The notes: generated by a model not told the origin, from the letters alone. A stretch of 64,000 nt of DNA from Lichina pygmaea (GCA_963422465.1 OY730172.1:1426001-1490000), one strand, 5' to 3'; shown: positions 45,797 through 57,605, counted from the first letter of the stretch. Numbers and translations: made by a program.

Positions 45797-47189
45797 ATGG
45801 CGACCGTGGCCGGTGACGCCGGTGGCGAGGTGGTGCAGCGCATCGTCCGACGAGGCGAGGTGGCCACGGTATGTAGGAAAATACCTCGTTCGAGCAGCAT
45901 CGACCTGCGCTCGGTCCAGGGCCATCGTGAGATCGTCGAGTGTGGTGGCTGACGCAGGACCGGCGCAGATGGCTCGAGTCTTGAAGGACCGACTCGCGCT
46001 CGCCGTCTACAAGAGCAAGCGTGGCTGGGAGCAGCTTGGGCTCGATGCCATCGAGCCCAAGATCGACCAGGAGACCACGCTGAAGAGGAAGCTGGGCGCC
46101 GCGAGCGCCAGGTCTTTATCCGACTCGCGTTCGGACGAATCGGATGATCTTGCGTCGAGCACTCGCATCAAATTCGCCAAGGTGGCGACCCGCAGACGTG
46201 GCGGCCCGACGACGTTTCGAAGACGGCCGGTCAAGTCGGCGAGCTTTGCGCCGTCGGGCGTCGTCGGCCTGGGCTTGCATCGTGCGTCCTCGTCCGCGCG
46301 CCCGAGGACGGCCGCGGCCGGTACGGCCAAGCTAGGCTCGCGCCTGGCCGTGCCCGATCGCCGCCCGCTGTCGCAGTCGTCGCCGGTCTATCATCGCAAG
46401 CACAAGCGACTGCCCGTCTCGCACGGCGCCAACCTCTCGTTCGCCGGCGAGGAGCAGCAGCAGGAGCCGTCGCGGCCGCGGCCGCGGCCGCCGGCCCGCG
46501 ACCGCCGACGGCCGCCCAGGCTCACGGTGCAGGGCGACGACGACGACGACGAAGACGTCGGCGCCGTCGAGAACGATGACGAGACGGTCCAACTGGACCC
46601 GACACCGAGAGCGCGGCGGGTCCGGCTCTCGCCGCCGCCGTCGTCGCCGCCGCGCACGCCTTCGCCCAGCCGGGCCCGTTCGGCGAGGCTTCGCAATTCG
46701 TCCGGCCACCGATCGGGCCGCGAGGGCGCCGACCTGCTGCTCTACTTTGCCAAGTCGCCGCCGTCGAACATGCTGCTCCAGCCGCGCCGGGTCCTGCCCT
46801 CGACCCCGCCTCCCTCGAGCCCGGCCCCGCCGTCGTCGATCCTGACCCCGACCAACGCCAACTTCATGGCGCACTACGCCAACCTCGACTCGTCGCCGCC
46901 GAACATCAACTGGGACGCCTTCGTGCACGACTCGCCCGTGGTGCCCACCGCGGTCGGGCGCGGCTTGCGAACGCCAAAGACGCCGGCCGCGGCCCGCATG
47001 CTGAGCGCCATGTTGCAGACACCGCCGGCCCGAGTTCAGACGCCGCTCGCGGTCAAGGAGACGCGCAAGAATCTCGCCGTCGAGAAGCCGTCTTCGTCGT
47101 CGACGACGACAGACCTGGCCGGCCAACGACGGACGAGCCACGCGGCGAAGAACCTGGACGACGAGCTCGGCGGCGAGCTGCCGCGGTGA
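45797..47189 (+). CDS. Whi5/Nrm1-like candidate cell-cycle repressor, disordered protein
   Basis: Exons 45797-45868 and 45969-47189 sum to 1293 nt, 430 residues. The intron removal joins RRGEVAT to MARVLKDRLALAVYKSKRGW. That segment resembles the short G1/S-factor binding (GTB) motif of Whi5 and Nrm1, in which L..RL.LA.YK is conserved. The rest is disordered and very GC-rich at the DNA level, with many SP and TP sites (TPPPSSPAPPSSILTPTNAN, LRTPKTPAAARMLSAMLQTP), as expected for a CDK-regulated protein. A moderately ordered block is NFMAHYANLDSSPPNINWDA. By family knowledge such a protein would repress SBF/MBF targets until phosphorylated. The assignment rests on one short motif, so it is tentative. 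That this is a real gene is well supported by the intron and frame. Confidence 0.5.
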
Positions 47190-48519
47190 GCCGAGTCTCC
47201 TCACCCGTCGTATACTCATCCTCTCATCATCGTCATCATTCTCTTTCCCGCAACATTCCCTTCTTCCTTGCTGATCGAGGGCCCCTTGTTCCCTAAAAGC
47301 AACCTGCCTTGCTCCCGTGCGTTTACATGATCTACGACCTTGGCTCATGATGCCTTGCGATCTACATGGAGTAGTATAGCGCACTAAGTAATCAATGGTG
47401 CAAATCAATTTGGAAAGCTGTCAGCACCGTTCCTCTTCCTACTTGGCGATATCACATTGTAGATCTTGATTAGCGTTTACTGTGTGGACCCAGTAAAGTG
47501 TGCACTGGGCGTAGCTCCGTACCATGTCGAGCCCTAAAAAAACTCACTCCCTCGATGGTCTTAGTCAGCGCGTATGTGCTTAGTCACCCCTCCAGAGCTC
47601 TTCCTTCCCGCCACGTCGAATCCTCGACGACCGAGAACCCCACCACCCAACAAGTCTTCATGCCATGAGCACCATCGCGAGTCGTCGTCTTCCTCTTCAT
47701 CTACGATATGAAAATGTTCTGGCTTCGGCCACTCCCGGGATCGAGTGGTCTGGGACCCTCGACGGGTCGTGGGTTCCTGTGTACTGTAGATCACATAGCA
47801 CGGTAAGTCGACTTTTCCCTAGTCCATGTCGTCTCTGAAGATATCCCATTGATGTCCTCTTCCTGTTCTCGCTCCCTGTCTTCTGTTTTCTATCTTGATG
47901 CCTTCGTCTTCTCGTTTCTCGTCGTCGTCGGTTGTCTTTGTCGCCGTGTCTTCGTCGGCTTACAATCTGTCTAGTTGTCGACGTTGCCGTCGTCTCACGT
48001 CACCTAAGTCGTCGTCCCGTCGTCGTCGTTGTCGTCTCGACGAAAAGAAGTCCGAGCCAATTCGAAATGGGCTTGTGGCTGTTACCGCCCTCACGATGCT
48101 CAGCGCCGTCACCGGGGTACTGGGGGTTTTCGAACGGAGATTAAATCGCATACCGTACCTGGCATCCGCGCCCTTTGGCGTCGGATAGTCCACAAGGAGC
48201 TATTCCGTCGGTACACGGTACCTTTGCTCACTCTTCATTGGCCAACGTTTCGATGTTTCGATCTTCGTGGCCGTGCAACGCCCCCTCCCCTAACACGGTT
48301 CTTTTTTCCTTAGCACTTGGACTTTGATATCGTGCTTGTTTCTTTCCTACTTGGCTTTTAAAATGCTTTCCCTACATGGCTTGCAGTCTGATTTTTTTCT
48401 GTTATCTTCAACTTGGTTCTTGAAACAATCTCTTTCTTATATGCTCTTTATCTTCATGTCTTCAATCTTTCTCTCGGTTAAGATAAAACCCACTAACAAT
48501 CTTTTGTCCGATTAGAAAC
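47190..48519. other. Intergenic region, one tiny ORF
   Basis: No conserved gene is recognised. A 77-codon minus-strand ORF (47794-47561, MIYSTQEPTTRRGSQTTRSR) contains an acidic patch HIVDEEEDDDSRW and could be a small gene, but there is nothing to confirm it. A T-rich tract (about 48300-48480) precedes the coiled-coil ORF. Confidence 0.4.
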
Positions 48520-49083
48520 GCGACGGAGGTGTACATCCACGGGGAGTTTGAGCAGATCGGACAGAGGTTCGATCAGATGGTCACACCGGTCAGCGGAACA
48601 GAGACAGACGGATCCCAAGGGCCGGTCAGCGAGTCTGCCAGAATCCGCCAGCTCCAAAGGGAGCTGGCGACGCTCCCAGTGGAGCGGGACAGCGTTGAAG
48701 AAGAGCGCGACCAGGTCGCCACTGAGCAGAACCAGCTCTGTGCAAGCCGCGACGATGCCATCGTTGCGCTCCACAAAGCCATTGGCGAGCGGGATGCCGC
48801 CAGAAAAGAGTCCTGGGGAGCCAGGGCTCAGAAAGCACTGGCCGACGAGCAGCAGCCCGCCAAGGAAGAAGCCTCGAATAAGAGGCTCAAAAAACTGGAA
48901 GAGGAACATGAGGACACCCCAGAAAGACTAGAGTCGGAGATAAGCCAGTGGAAGGCTGCAGGGCAGGAAACCGCCACGATGACGGTGGCGCTCAAGGCGG
49001 CCGAACAGGAGCGCGACAAGCTCCGGTGTGACATCGCCAGATATGGCAGCCCAAAGGGCAAGGGGCAGGCTGTACGTATGTAG
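48520..49083 (+). CDS. Orphan coiled-coil ORF, probably the last exon of an unknown gene
   Basis: About 185 codons from 48529 read GEFEQIGQRFDQMVTPVSGT, then a long heptad-rich, highly charged coiled coil (RIRQLQRELATLPVERDSVE, RLESEISQWKAAGQETATMT), ending at 49083. There is no domain name I can attach. The frame opens just after a pyrimidine-rich stretch ending in TAG (48516), which looks like a 3' splice site. The N-terminal exon would then lie upstream, but I cannot find it. It may also be a displaced gene piece. Function unknown. Confidence 0.4.
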   Translation, partial: ATEVYIHGEFEQIGQRFDQMVTPVSGTETDGSQGPVSESARIRQLQRELATLPVERDSVEEERDQVATEQNQLCASRDDAIVALHKAIGERDAARKESWGARAQKALADEQQPAKEEASNKRLKKLEEEHEDTPERLESEISQWKAAGQETATMTVALKAAEQERDKLRCDIARYGSPKGKGQAVRM

Positions 49084-50530
49084 GTGGACTTGCAGGACGC
49101 CGAGGGAGGGCGGGGAGAGCAAAGTTTGATATTGTTAGTAGTATCGGTTGGTCATTCTACTTTGTCGATATGTGGTAGGTAGCATTAGTACTTCGTATAT
49201 GCACCTTGTTCTGATATAGGCTACGTACTGTACTACCCACACTACGTATGGAAGTACGTGCATACAAGGTACGTAATACTTGGCTACAGCACGGCTTTGT
49301 CGAATCATCCACAATCTATCTCCTTACTAAATGTCCATCTATAGAACCAAAAGTAGCCTTGAGAGCACCATGTTCCCACACTAGATCGGTCCCCAGATAC
49401 CTCGTACATGCTGCCCAGACCTCGCCACTCGACCATTCATGTGACAGTGTGACGGAGGAGAACAGGTTCTCAGAGACCCGACGTAGTCGAGCACATCGAG
49501 GAAGGGCCGGGTAGATTGATCGCTGAGCTCTCAGGGGGTGCTTACCTAACGGGTCAGCCAAGGTACGTAGATCAAGCCAGCGATCGGTCAGGTGATGCGA
49601 CACGATCAAGCCGGATACGTACTCGAGTGTGCGGGAGTACTCCCATACCAACTCGCGTCAGGACCATCTCCAATGAGATCTCAGCAAAGAGTGATACTCC
49701 TTACCGGACGGTCCCACTCAAGATGGTCTCTCTGTAGAGAGTCGAGTATTGCAAGTAACTACGGTGTGGGCACGCAGCCGAGTTGAACTTCAAGTGACAT
49801 GAGTAAGAACAAGACTACCAAAGTCCCCGATGACGTCGCGTTCCTGCCTCTCCTGGCCGGGCTCGCGATCTTGAACTTCATTTGTCGGACATGTGATCAA
49901 GCGCTAAGTTACAGGGCATGCACGGCACGCTGCGACGGCCTGTTGCGGGTGACACTCGGCTACGTGCGGGAAAACAAATCTACCGAGGTCTTGACCCGGC
50001 TAAAACGGCACGGGCATGGTGCCAACAGTTTTGTTCCATTCCTGGTACTATGTACGTCCCGTACGACGTACGTTACGTACGTTCGTGCCGATCCGTCCCA
50101 GCTCGGTCTCTGCAACGGCTACATTCCTATGTACTGTACGAGGTACGGTTCACAGCGAATCCTAGGTGGACACCCCGTTCGCTCAGGCAGAGAACAGGAC
50201 GAGTCGCTCTGACTTCCTGCGAGGCCATACGAAGGGCTATGCTAGGCCGAAGGCGATGGGTCAACAACCTGTGAGAGTAGTAAGAGACCGTAGAGTGAAC
50301 GATCCCCTGAACAAAGGCATCGATGCTGACGCACGAGGTTCACGATAGCAGCACCCTGCGGTAACGTGCGATCGAACAGACATGCTACATCTTCAATCGA
50401 TTGATTAGCCGTCATTGAGCTTGGCCGTGCTTCTGGCGCGCCGGATCTTGTGCGCCCGACCTCGCGCGGGCAGGCCTCCTCGAGGCGCCGCCTTTGCTGC
50501 TCGCACCAGCCATCTCGCGCGTGCCGAGCG
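49084..50530. other. Intergenic region
   Basis: GTAC clusters lie near 49200-49275, 49562-49570, 49618-49640 and 50050-50085. No gene, tRNA or transposon end is recognised. The last 120 bp presumably carry the leader of the metallopeptidase gene. Confidence 0.5.
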
Positions 50531-50735
50531 ATGCCATTCTTCAAGGACCTCAAGGACTTCCGCCGGCGGTCCAAGATCGGCCATCGCGCCGAGACGTCGT
50601 CCTTGAGCTCGACCAGCACGACCGTTCCGACCCCCAAGTCGTCGTCGACCTTGAGCTTGTTCTACGGCGCGTCTACGCCGTCGTCGTCGGTTCCGACCCA
50701 GTCCTCAAGTGGAAATTTACCGGCCTCGGCGACAG

Positions 50736-50767
<32 letters not shown>

Positions 50768-53218
50768 AGACCGGGTATGCCGCCGCAAGGTAACCGGCCT
50801 AGTGTCATGGTATGAGACTGCCCTTCCGTCCGCGCATCGCCCTTCTACCGTGACGGCTCGGCTCGGACCTGAGACGGACGGCCGGCTGATGTGGCCATAT
50901 CTGGAGTCCCAGGGCTCGACAGGACCCTCTTCGAACGGCTCGTCGAGGTCGACCACGAGCGCGTCGCCGTATACACCCCGCCTCATCTCGGTCGTCGACA
51001 ATTCTTGGGTACGCGCCCCCGGCACCGCGCGCGTCGGTCATCCATCCCAAGATGTGGGCCGTCCGGCTCGAACGATCGGTCTGACTCCGGTGAAGGTACA
51101 CCAGAAGGTCCTCCTGATCTACGGCCAGATCGGAGACCCGGCCCAGCACGCGATCGACGGCGCCGTCACCGTCGCCCACCACCAGGACAGCTTCCCGCCG
51201 ACGACATGGCCCGTGTGCGATTCGCACTTCAAGGCCCTCGTGCACCTGGTCCCAGGACCGAACCGGCTCCGCTTCGATTTCACCTCGCCGAAGCTCCACG
51301 TCGCCGGTTCGTCGAGCCCGGCGCATTCGTCGTCGTTCACGGTCAACCACCTCCCCCTGGTGTCGTCGCCACCGCTGGAGCTCGCCATCCTGGTGGCGCG
51401 GGACTCTCCCATGACGTTCGACGCCGTGCCCCAGCGCGTGCGGCGCGAGGGGAACGGTCTGGACGTCGCCATCCGGAAGTACCGGATGGCGGCCTACCTC
51501 TGGCAGGCCTTCACCGGCGAGCAGATGTACCGCCAACGCCTCGGCCGACGCTGCTTCCGCTTCGACGAGGAGTGGCAGACCGGCTCGCTCAGCCTGCGCG
51601 ACCTCGAGCCGGGCCAGATGCGCAACGAGGCCAAGGTCCACATCGTCCGCACCGACAAGACCGTGGACGAGATCCGCGACCTCGAGATGGCGCAGCAGAA
51701 CGAGAGGGCATCCCGCCAGGGGGCCCTCTTCGGCGTCGCCATGGACGCCGTTCGGAGCCACTTCAAGCCTCGACCGAACCAGAAACGCTACGTCGCCGTC
51801 CTGATCCTCGACTCGCACTGGGACAAGGCCGCCGGCGTGATCCGGGGCCACGCCGCGCTCGGAGGCGGCGCCGCCGACGTCCGGCTCGCCATCTTCGGCT
51901 CGCACGCGCTGCAGAGCTACCCGTCCAGCATCGAGGAGGTCGTCCCGGCCTTCGGCGACTGCACCCGCACCGACACCGACCACGTCGCGAACGACTGCGA
52001 CGACTGCGGCAGCAGCTGGGAGGCGGCCAACATCGGCATCGGCGCCCACATGCACGAGGTCGGCCATCTCCTGGGCTGCCCGCATCAGGAGTCGGGCGTC
52101 ATGCTGCGGGACTACGTGCGCCTCAACCGCACCTTCACCTGTCGGGAGCCGCACTCGACCCGCACGCGCGCGTCCGGGCTGCGGCTGTGCCTGCCCAAGG
52201 ACGAGTGCGGCTGGCATCGGCTGGACTGCCTGCGTTTCCGTTACCATCCGTGCTTCCGGCTCCCGTCCGACCCGCCGCCGCCGCCGCCGAGCCTCGACGA
52301 GAGCGTGCAGGTGTGGTCCGTCGGCGGCGGCAGCGTCGTCGCGACGGCCGCCGCCGGGATCGCCTTCGTCGAGCTCTACGCCGACGAGGACCTCTGCCGC
52401 TCCCACCTGGAGTTCACCGAGACCAACGGCGTCGGCGGCCCGCCGAGGCAGGTCGTGCTCGCCGAGGCCGAGCTGCGCGCCAGACTGCCCGACGACCGGC
52501 GCGGCCGACGGCTGAGGCTCGAGGTCCACTCGGCCGGTCAGGGCAAGCTCGCGATCGACGACATCTCGGCCCTGACGTCCAAGGCCTCGTCCTTGAAGCT
52601 GTCCAACGGCCAGGTCGGCTTCCGCAGCGGCAAGCTCGGCTTCTCGCAGATGGAGGGCTCCCGGCCGCGGGAGCTCATCCTCGACAGCGCCGTCATCCCG
52701 ACCAAGCTCCTGACCCAGGTCAAGGTCTACCACGGATTCGCCTTGGACGGGCTCGAGTTCGTCTACGAGGATTTCACGAGCCAGCTCTTCGGCACCCGAG
52801 GCGGAAAGGCCGGCGGGAGCGAGTACAACCTAGGTGGGCCGGCACGTGTGCGTGCTGCGGTCGTTGCCTCTTGGCTGACGAGCTGTCGCGTCGCGTCGCA
52901 GATACTCGACGCGGAGAGACGATCCTGGGCTTCTACCTCCGCGCCGGCGTCTGGATCGACGGCATCCAGATCCTTACCAGCCTCGGGCGTCGATCCGAAG
53001 TTTTTGGGAACTCGCTCGGAGGATCCGGGTGAGTCTGACGCCTGATCCCACGGCTTTCCCTCGAACGCGCTTACCTCTGGCGACGCCGAGCGGCTGGCTG
53101 ACCGCCGAACGTGCCCTACAGACACACGCTGGTTCCGCCACGGGGCTACAGCATCGTTGGCGTTTCGGGATCGTGTGGGCAATGGATAGACGGCTTCTCT
53201 CTCATCATCGCTCGATAG
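50531..53218 (+). CDS. YIL108W-type putative zinc metallopeptidase with jacalin-like C-terminus
   Basis: Exons 50531-50809, 50913-51008, 51096-52833, 52902-53028 and 53122-53218 sum to 2337 nt, 778 residues. After a basic, Ser- and Pro-rich N-terminus ([28 protein letters not shown]) the family body starts VHQKVLLIYGQIGDPAQHAI. A complete metzincin-style zinc site HEVGHLLGCPH (HEXXHXXGXXH) sits near residue 444, within SSWEAANIGIGAHMHEVGHL. Other family text is MAAYLWQAFTGEQMYRQRLG and RLCLPKDECGWHRLDCLRFR. The last 100 residues form a jacalin-like lectin fold (GVWIDGIQILTSLGRRSEVF, then PPRGYSIVGVSGSCGQWIDG). There is no signal peptide, so it is probably cytosolic. The substrate is unknown. 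The gene is GC-rich and third-position biased. Family call firm, biochemical role not. Confidence 0.92.
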
Positions 53219-53626
53219 ACGGCGGCGCATGGCACGATACACCCAACGTTTTGGGGGGGGGGGTCCTCAGGGCGTTACGGGGTCCTTGGGTTCGGCTCTA
53301 CACTCGTCCAGGACCTTGTTCAGGCTTTCTCGAAGCGTCTGTAGCCGTGCGTACTGGCGGAAGCGAAGTTGGTACACACGCATATCATGTCCAATAGAAT
53401 AGAATCAACAAGGGCTTACTCGAACTGCGACCTGCCGGGGACAGTTCCGGTGCTTGGTTGCCCAGCGCCAGACTGGTTATTAGTAAGCAAGGTTTGTTGT
53501 CCCGGCAACATCGCCTCGCAGTAGACGCGCCGCCCTACTACAGTAGTACAGTAGCTCTGGCGCATATCGACCTCGTCGCTGACAGCGCCGCAGCAATCGC
53601 AGTATCGGTCCGGATCGATCGAAGCG
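53219..53626. other. Intergenic region
   Basis: These 408 bp hold the metallopeptidase 3' end and the kinesin promoter and leader. A run of nine G lies near 53254-53262. Nothing else is recognised. Confidence 0.5.
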
Positions 53627-56317
53627 ATGAGTGTCCGGGTCGTTGCGCGGCTGCGGCCGCTGCTCGCAGGAGAACTCGAGAGGGATCTCATCATCCGAGC
53701 CGAATCCAAGGCCCAGGACGACGCCCCTGCAACGGTCGTTCGCATCCCAAACCCGAAGAACGAGGATGAAGACTTCACGTTCGAGTTCAACAACGTCTAC
53801 GACGCGCAATCGACCCAGGAGGAGATCTTCCAGGCCGAGGGTAGGTTATCGGAACACCCTCCGAGGCATGGCTCGTGCTGAGACCAATCGCAGTGGCGCC
53901 GACCATCAAGCACCTCTTCAAAGGCTTCGACGTCACTTGCTTCTGTTACGGCGTGACAGGGACCGGCAAGACGCACACGATGCGAGGAGGCAAGGCCCTC
54001 GCCGATCGAGGTCTCATCCCGCGGCTGCTCGGTGGCATCTACCGCAAGGGCCGGAAGATCGAAAAGGACTCGGACGGTGAAGCGACGGTGCAGGTCTCGA
54101 TGAGCTACTACGAGATTTACAATGTCGGTCTCGAGCCCCCGGAGTGCGCTTCGATCTGCGTTTGCTCAGTCTGGGTGCAGGACCGCGTGTACGATCTGTT
54201 CGAACCGCCGGAGAAGCGGACGCCCGCAGGCCTGCCCCTGCGCGAACAGCACGGAAGGACGGTGGTCGTTGGATTGACCGAGCGGCCATGTGCGTCCCTC
54301 AAGGAATTCGAGCGTCTCTACGACCAGGCCAACGTCAATCGCTCGACATCGGCGACAAAGGTAGCAGAGTCTTCCTTCCCGGGCTGATGTCACCCGATTG
54401 ACGTTGGAACAGCTCAACGCCCACTCCTCGCGCTCCCATGCCATCCTGAGCGTCAAGGTTGCGATCACGGTGGCGGACGAGACCAGGATCAGCACCGTCT
54501 CGGCCATCGACCTGGCAGGCTCGGAGGACAACCGGCGCACGGACAACGGAAAGGACCGGTTGACCGAGTCTGCGAGCATCAACAAGAGCCTCTTCGTGCT
54601 GGCGCAGTGCGTCGAGGCCATCGGCAAGAAGCAGAACCGAGTTCCGTACCGCGAATCGAAGATGACGCGCATCTTGTCCCTCGGTCAGAATCAAGGTCTC
54701 ACGGTGATGATTCTCAACCTCGCCCCCGTCAGGTCGTACCACCTGGACTCCTTGAGGTGAGTCGCGACGGGCGAGGATGACACGGGGTTTCGACGCTGAA
54801 GGCCTGCGCAGCTCCCTCAACTTTGCGAATCGCGCCAAGAAGATCGAGGTCAAGGAGATTGAGAATCGGCCAATCTTCAAGGGCCAGAAGAACCGGGTCA
54901 ATCCCCTGGCTGCTGCCTCCACGCGGCGGCAACCGCTGCAGCTCCTAGCCAACACCGAAACCGCACCCAGAAAGGCCACCGCGCCATCCACACAGTCGGA
55001 GAAGCCGCGAAAGGCATTCTCGGTGTATGCGGACCGAGCCGTGCAGCGAGAGGCTCGAACCGGCCGACCCGCCGCACCACCGAACCCGTCTCCGGAGAGC
55101 AAGAAGCGCAAGGGCGACGCGCTGCTCTCGCGTCCGGCCAAGACGAATCGGCAGCCCGTGACGAGCGGCGCCGTGGCGAACCCGCCGCAGCACGTTTCCG
55201 AGGTCGACATCGAGCAGCTCGTGGAGCGGAAGATCGAGGAGGCCTTGGCAGCGCGAGCCATGAACGACTCCGTCCACGAGAGACCGGCCGACGCGCTGAG
55301 CGACGAGGTGCAGCGCAGGCTAGACGCTCTCGAGCAGCGAATGTGAGCGGCATCGGAGCCGTTCGGCGTCGTGTCGTGCTGACTGTCCCGCAGAGAACAG
55401 AAGGAAGACGGGAAATCGGAGGGTTTCAGCTATCTGCTCATGGCCAGTGAGTGCCAGGTCGATTGTGGTACGACTCGACGGGCGATGTAGCTCACGTGCT
55501 TGTGCAGAGCAGCATTACGTCCGCGGCGAAGAGGCATCGGCGCTGAAGATGTATCAACTCGGTAAGCTTCGAGACTACCGTCGGCACGAGGCCGACGAGA
55601 GCTCAGGGGCTGACCCCCAAAGCTCTCCCGTACTTTCCCGACAACCAGAAACTGGCCAGCAGAATGCGCGCCTTGGCGGAGAGACTGGATGCGAGACGGG
55701 ATGACGGCGGCGGCGACGACGCGGCCACATCAGCCAAGGCTGCAGATACACGTCTCGAGCGCGAGGCGCGGCCAAGGCAAGAGCAGGACGACCGTGGCGA
55801 TGTGCGGCAGAGCCAAGACGCGGCTCCGCCTTTTGCTGGCAAGAAGAGAAAGGCCAAGCCGCCGAGACCCGGGCCGCTGACAGCACCGACCCAAGTGGCG
55901 CCGACGGCAACAGGAGCAGCAGGGGCGGCAGCGTCTTCTCGCCACACAAAGTCCCATTCGTCCACTTCCGACACCGCGGCCGTTGCCGCCACCAAGACCA
56001 CTTCGTCCTCGGCCACGCCAGCCGCTACGTCATCTTCCACGGTCGGGACAGCTCAAACGAGAGCGACGGCCAGCGCCGGGGAGCACAGCCACCAAGATCA
56101 CGAGCCGGAGGCCACCGACCCAACGCAGACGCCTCGGACGCGCCACGTGCTGTCCGTCATCAACAGCCGAGACAGGTCGCGGATCAAGCTCCTGCGCGGG
56201 GTCGGAGAAAAGAAGGCGGAACTGATCGTGTCGCAACTGAGCATCTCGATAGCACGCACGCGGTCTTTGGCGGTGGCGGCAGCAGCAGCAACATCGTCAA
56301 GGGGTTCACCCCTCGAC

Positions 56318-56363
<46 letters not shown>

Positions 56364-56566
56364 AAAACGGCAACGGCACCAGCACCAGCACCAGCAACAA
56401 CGACATCAACGCAGCAGATACATGCAGCGACGGCGGCTACGAGAGTCCGTCCGAGGAGGAAGTGCACAAGATCATGACCGTCACGAGCCTGGACCAACTC
56501 GCCAGGTTCAGGGGCGTCGGCAGGAAGACGGTCGAGGGCATGAGGATGGGCGTGTCCTGTCAGTGA
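53627..56566 (+). CDS. Kinesin-10-like motor with C-terminal helix-hairpin-helix (KIF22/Kid type)
   Basis: Eight exons (53627-53840, 53894-54123, 54181-54360, 54413-54756, 54812-55342, 55394-55446, 55508-55561, 55623-56566) sum to 2550 nt, 849 residues. The motor domain is N-terminal: VRVVARLRPLL, P-loop GVTGTGKTHT near residue 91 (a variant of GQTGSGKT), switch I NAHSSRSHAIL, switch II IDLAGSED, then VPYRESKMTRIL and LNFANRAKKI. A Lys-rich neck and a short coiled coil (VERKIEEALAARAMNDSV) follow. The C-terminus holds a helix-hairpin-helix (LLRGVGEKKAELIV), a Ser tract of 14 or so, and a second HhH half (LARFRGVGRKTVEGMRMG). Kid/KIF22 motors use such a domain to bind chromosome arms, so a chromokinesin role is inferred. 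Exons 6 and 7 are only 53 and 54 nt. Confidence 0.9.
56322..56358 (+). repeat. (AGC)n trinucleotide tract inside the kinesin gene
   Basis: About a dozen AGC/CAG units read as a Ser run in the kinesin frame. It splits the C-terminal DNA-binding region between its two HhH-like halves and is likely to vary in length between strains. Confidence 0.85.
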
Positions 56567-56689
56567 TGGGCATGTCCTGTCAGTGACGCGGCGGATGGAA
56601 ATTTACAATCGGGGGGGGGGGCGTTGCTGGTGTTGGGGGAAAAAAATACTCTTGTTCTTGTTCTGTTTCTTGGCAAAATCTCCCGTCTT

Positions 56690-56935
56690 TCTTCCTTCTT
56701 TCTTCTTCTTTCGTCCTCTCCTCTCTTCTTCTTCGTCCTCTCCCCCCTTTTTCTTCTTCTTCTTCTTCTTCTTCTTCTTCTTCTTCCATCCTCTCCCCCC
56801 TTCTCCTTCTTCTTCTCCCTTCTTCCTGCTTCTCCTATCTTCTTCTTCCTACCGTCCATATCCCCGTGCTATTTCTTTTCCTTCATCACCTCCCCTCCCC
56901 CTCCTTTTTTTCCTTTGCTATCCTCTTTCTGGACA
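56690..56935 (+). repeat. Long polypyrimidine tract with (TTC)n
   Basis: Nearly every base on the plus strand over about 245 bp is C or T, including a core of about ten TTC repeats near 56753-56787. It lies just downstream of the kinesin stop codon. Confidence 0.8.
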
Positions 56936-57307
56936 GATGATTTCGGGGACGAAGCCCCTGAGCAAACTGGAGCCGACACCGGGGAACGGGCGATTCGATT
57001 CGGTTGAGGAATCAGCGATGCCGTTGAGCATCCAAGCGCGATCCAAGCGGCGATGCTGTTGAGGAAGCGGCGACGCTGTCGAGGAAGGCGCGATGCTCAT
57101 CGAGCCTCTCATCCTCGGAAGAAGAGGAAACGATATAGCTACTTTAATGTCCCCTTCTCAACAGGGCTGGCTCTCGTTCTTTTTTGGGGCTCTGGCTCTT
57201 GTAATTGGTTCCTGGCTCCGGCTTTCTTCTACTTCTGGCTCTAGCTTTCTTCTACTTCTGGCTCCTCTGCTTCTGCTTCTTCTGGGTTCCTGTTCCTGCC
57301 TGCCCTG

Positions 57308-57450
57308 ACTACTCGTAGGGTGTCTGTCATGACCAGGGTGTCTGTCCTGACTAGGGTGTCTGTCCTGACCAGGCCACCTGTCCTGGACTAGAATGCCTTG
57401 CCCTGACCAGAAATGCCTTGCCCTTGACTAGGGTGTCTTCCCTGACCAGC
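57308..57450 (+). repeat. Degenerate tandem repeat, unit about 20 bp
   Basis: Repeats of the type GGGTGTCTGTCCTGACCA, with variants ACCTGTCCTGGACTA and ATGCCTTGCCCTGACCA. Copies diverge, so the array is not recent. Confidence 0.7.
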
Positions 57451-57605
57451 ACACCTACCTTAACGAGGGGCACCAGCCAAGTTGCTGTCGGTGGAGTCAG
57501 TGGAGTCAGTCAGTGGAGTCAGTAGTCAGCAAATTCAGTAGTCAGCAAAGTCGAAGCCCGGAAGGCACTGAAAGCAGTGCCTTGCCACTTCTACATATAT
57601 CCCAA

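Noticed and set aside
46332-47408. A 358-codon minus-strand frame opposite the Whi5-like gene
   Set aside because: Arg-rich antisense of GC-rich sequence. The plus strand has a proper intron, start and conserved motif.
48529-49083. Reading the coiled-coil ORF as a known cytoskeletal or vesicle protein
   Set aside because: Heptad repeats alone give spurious similarity to many coiled-coil proteins; there is no diagnostic domain.
50805-52733. A 640-codon minus-strand frame opposite the metallopeptidase
   Set aside because: High third-position GC of the real gene removes stops on the other strand. The translation is Val/Gly/Arg-rich with no domain.
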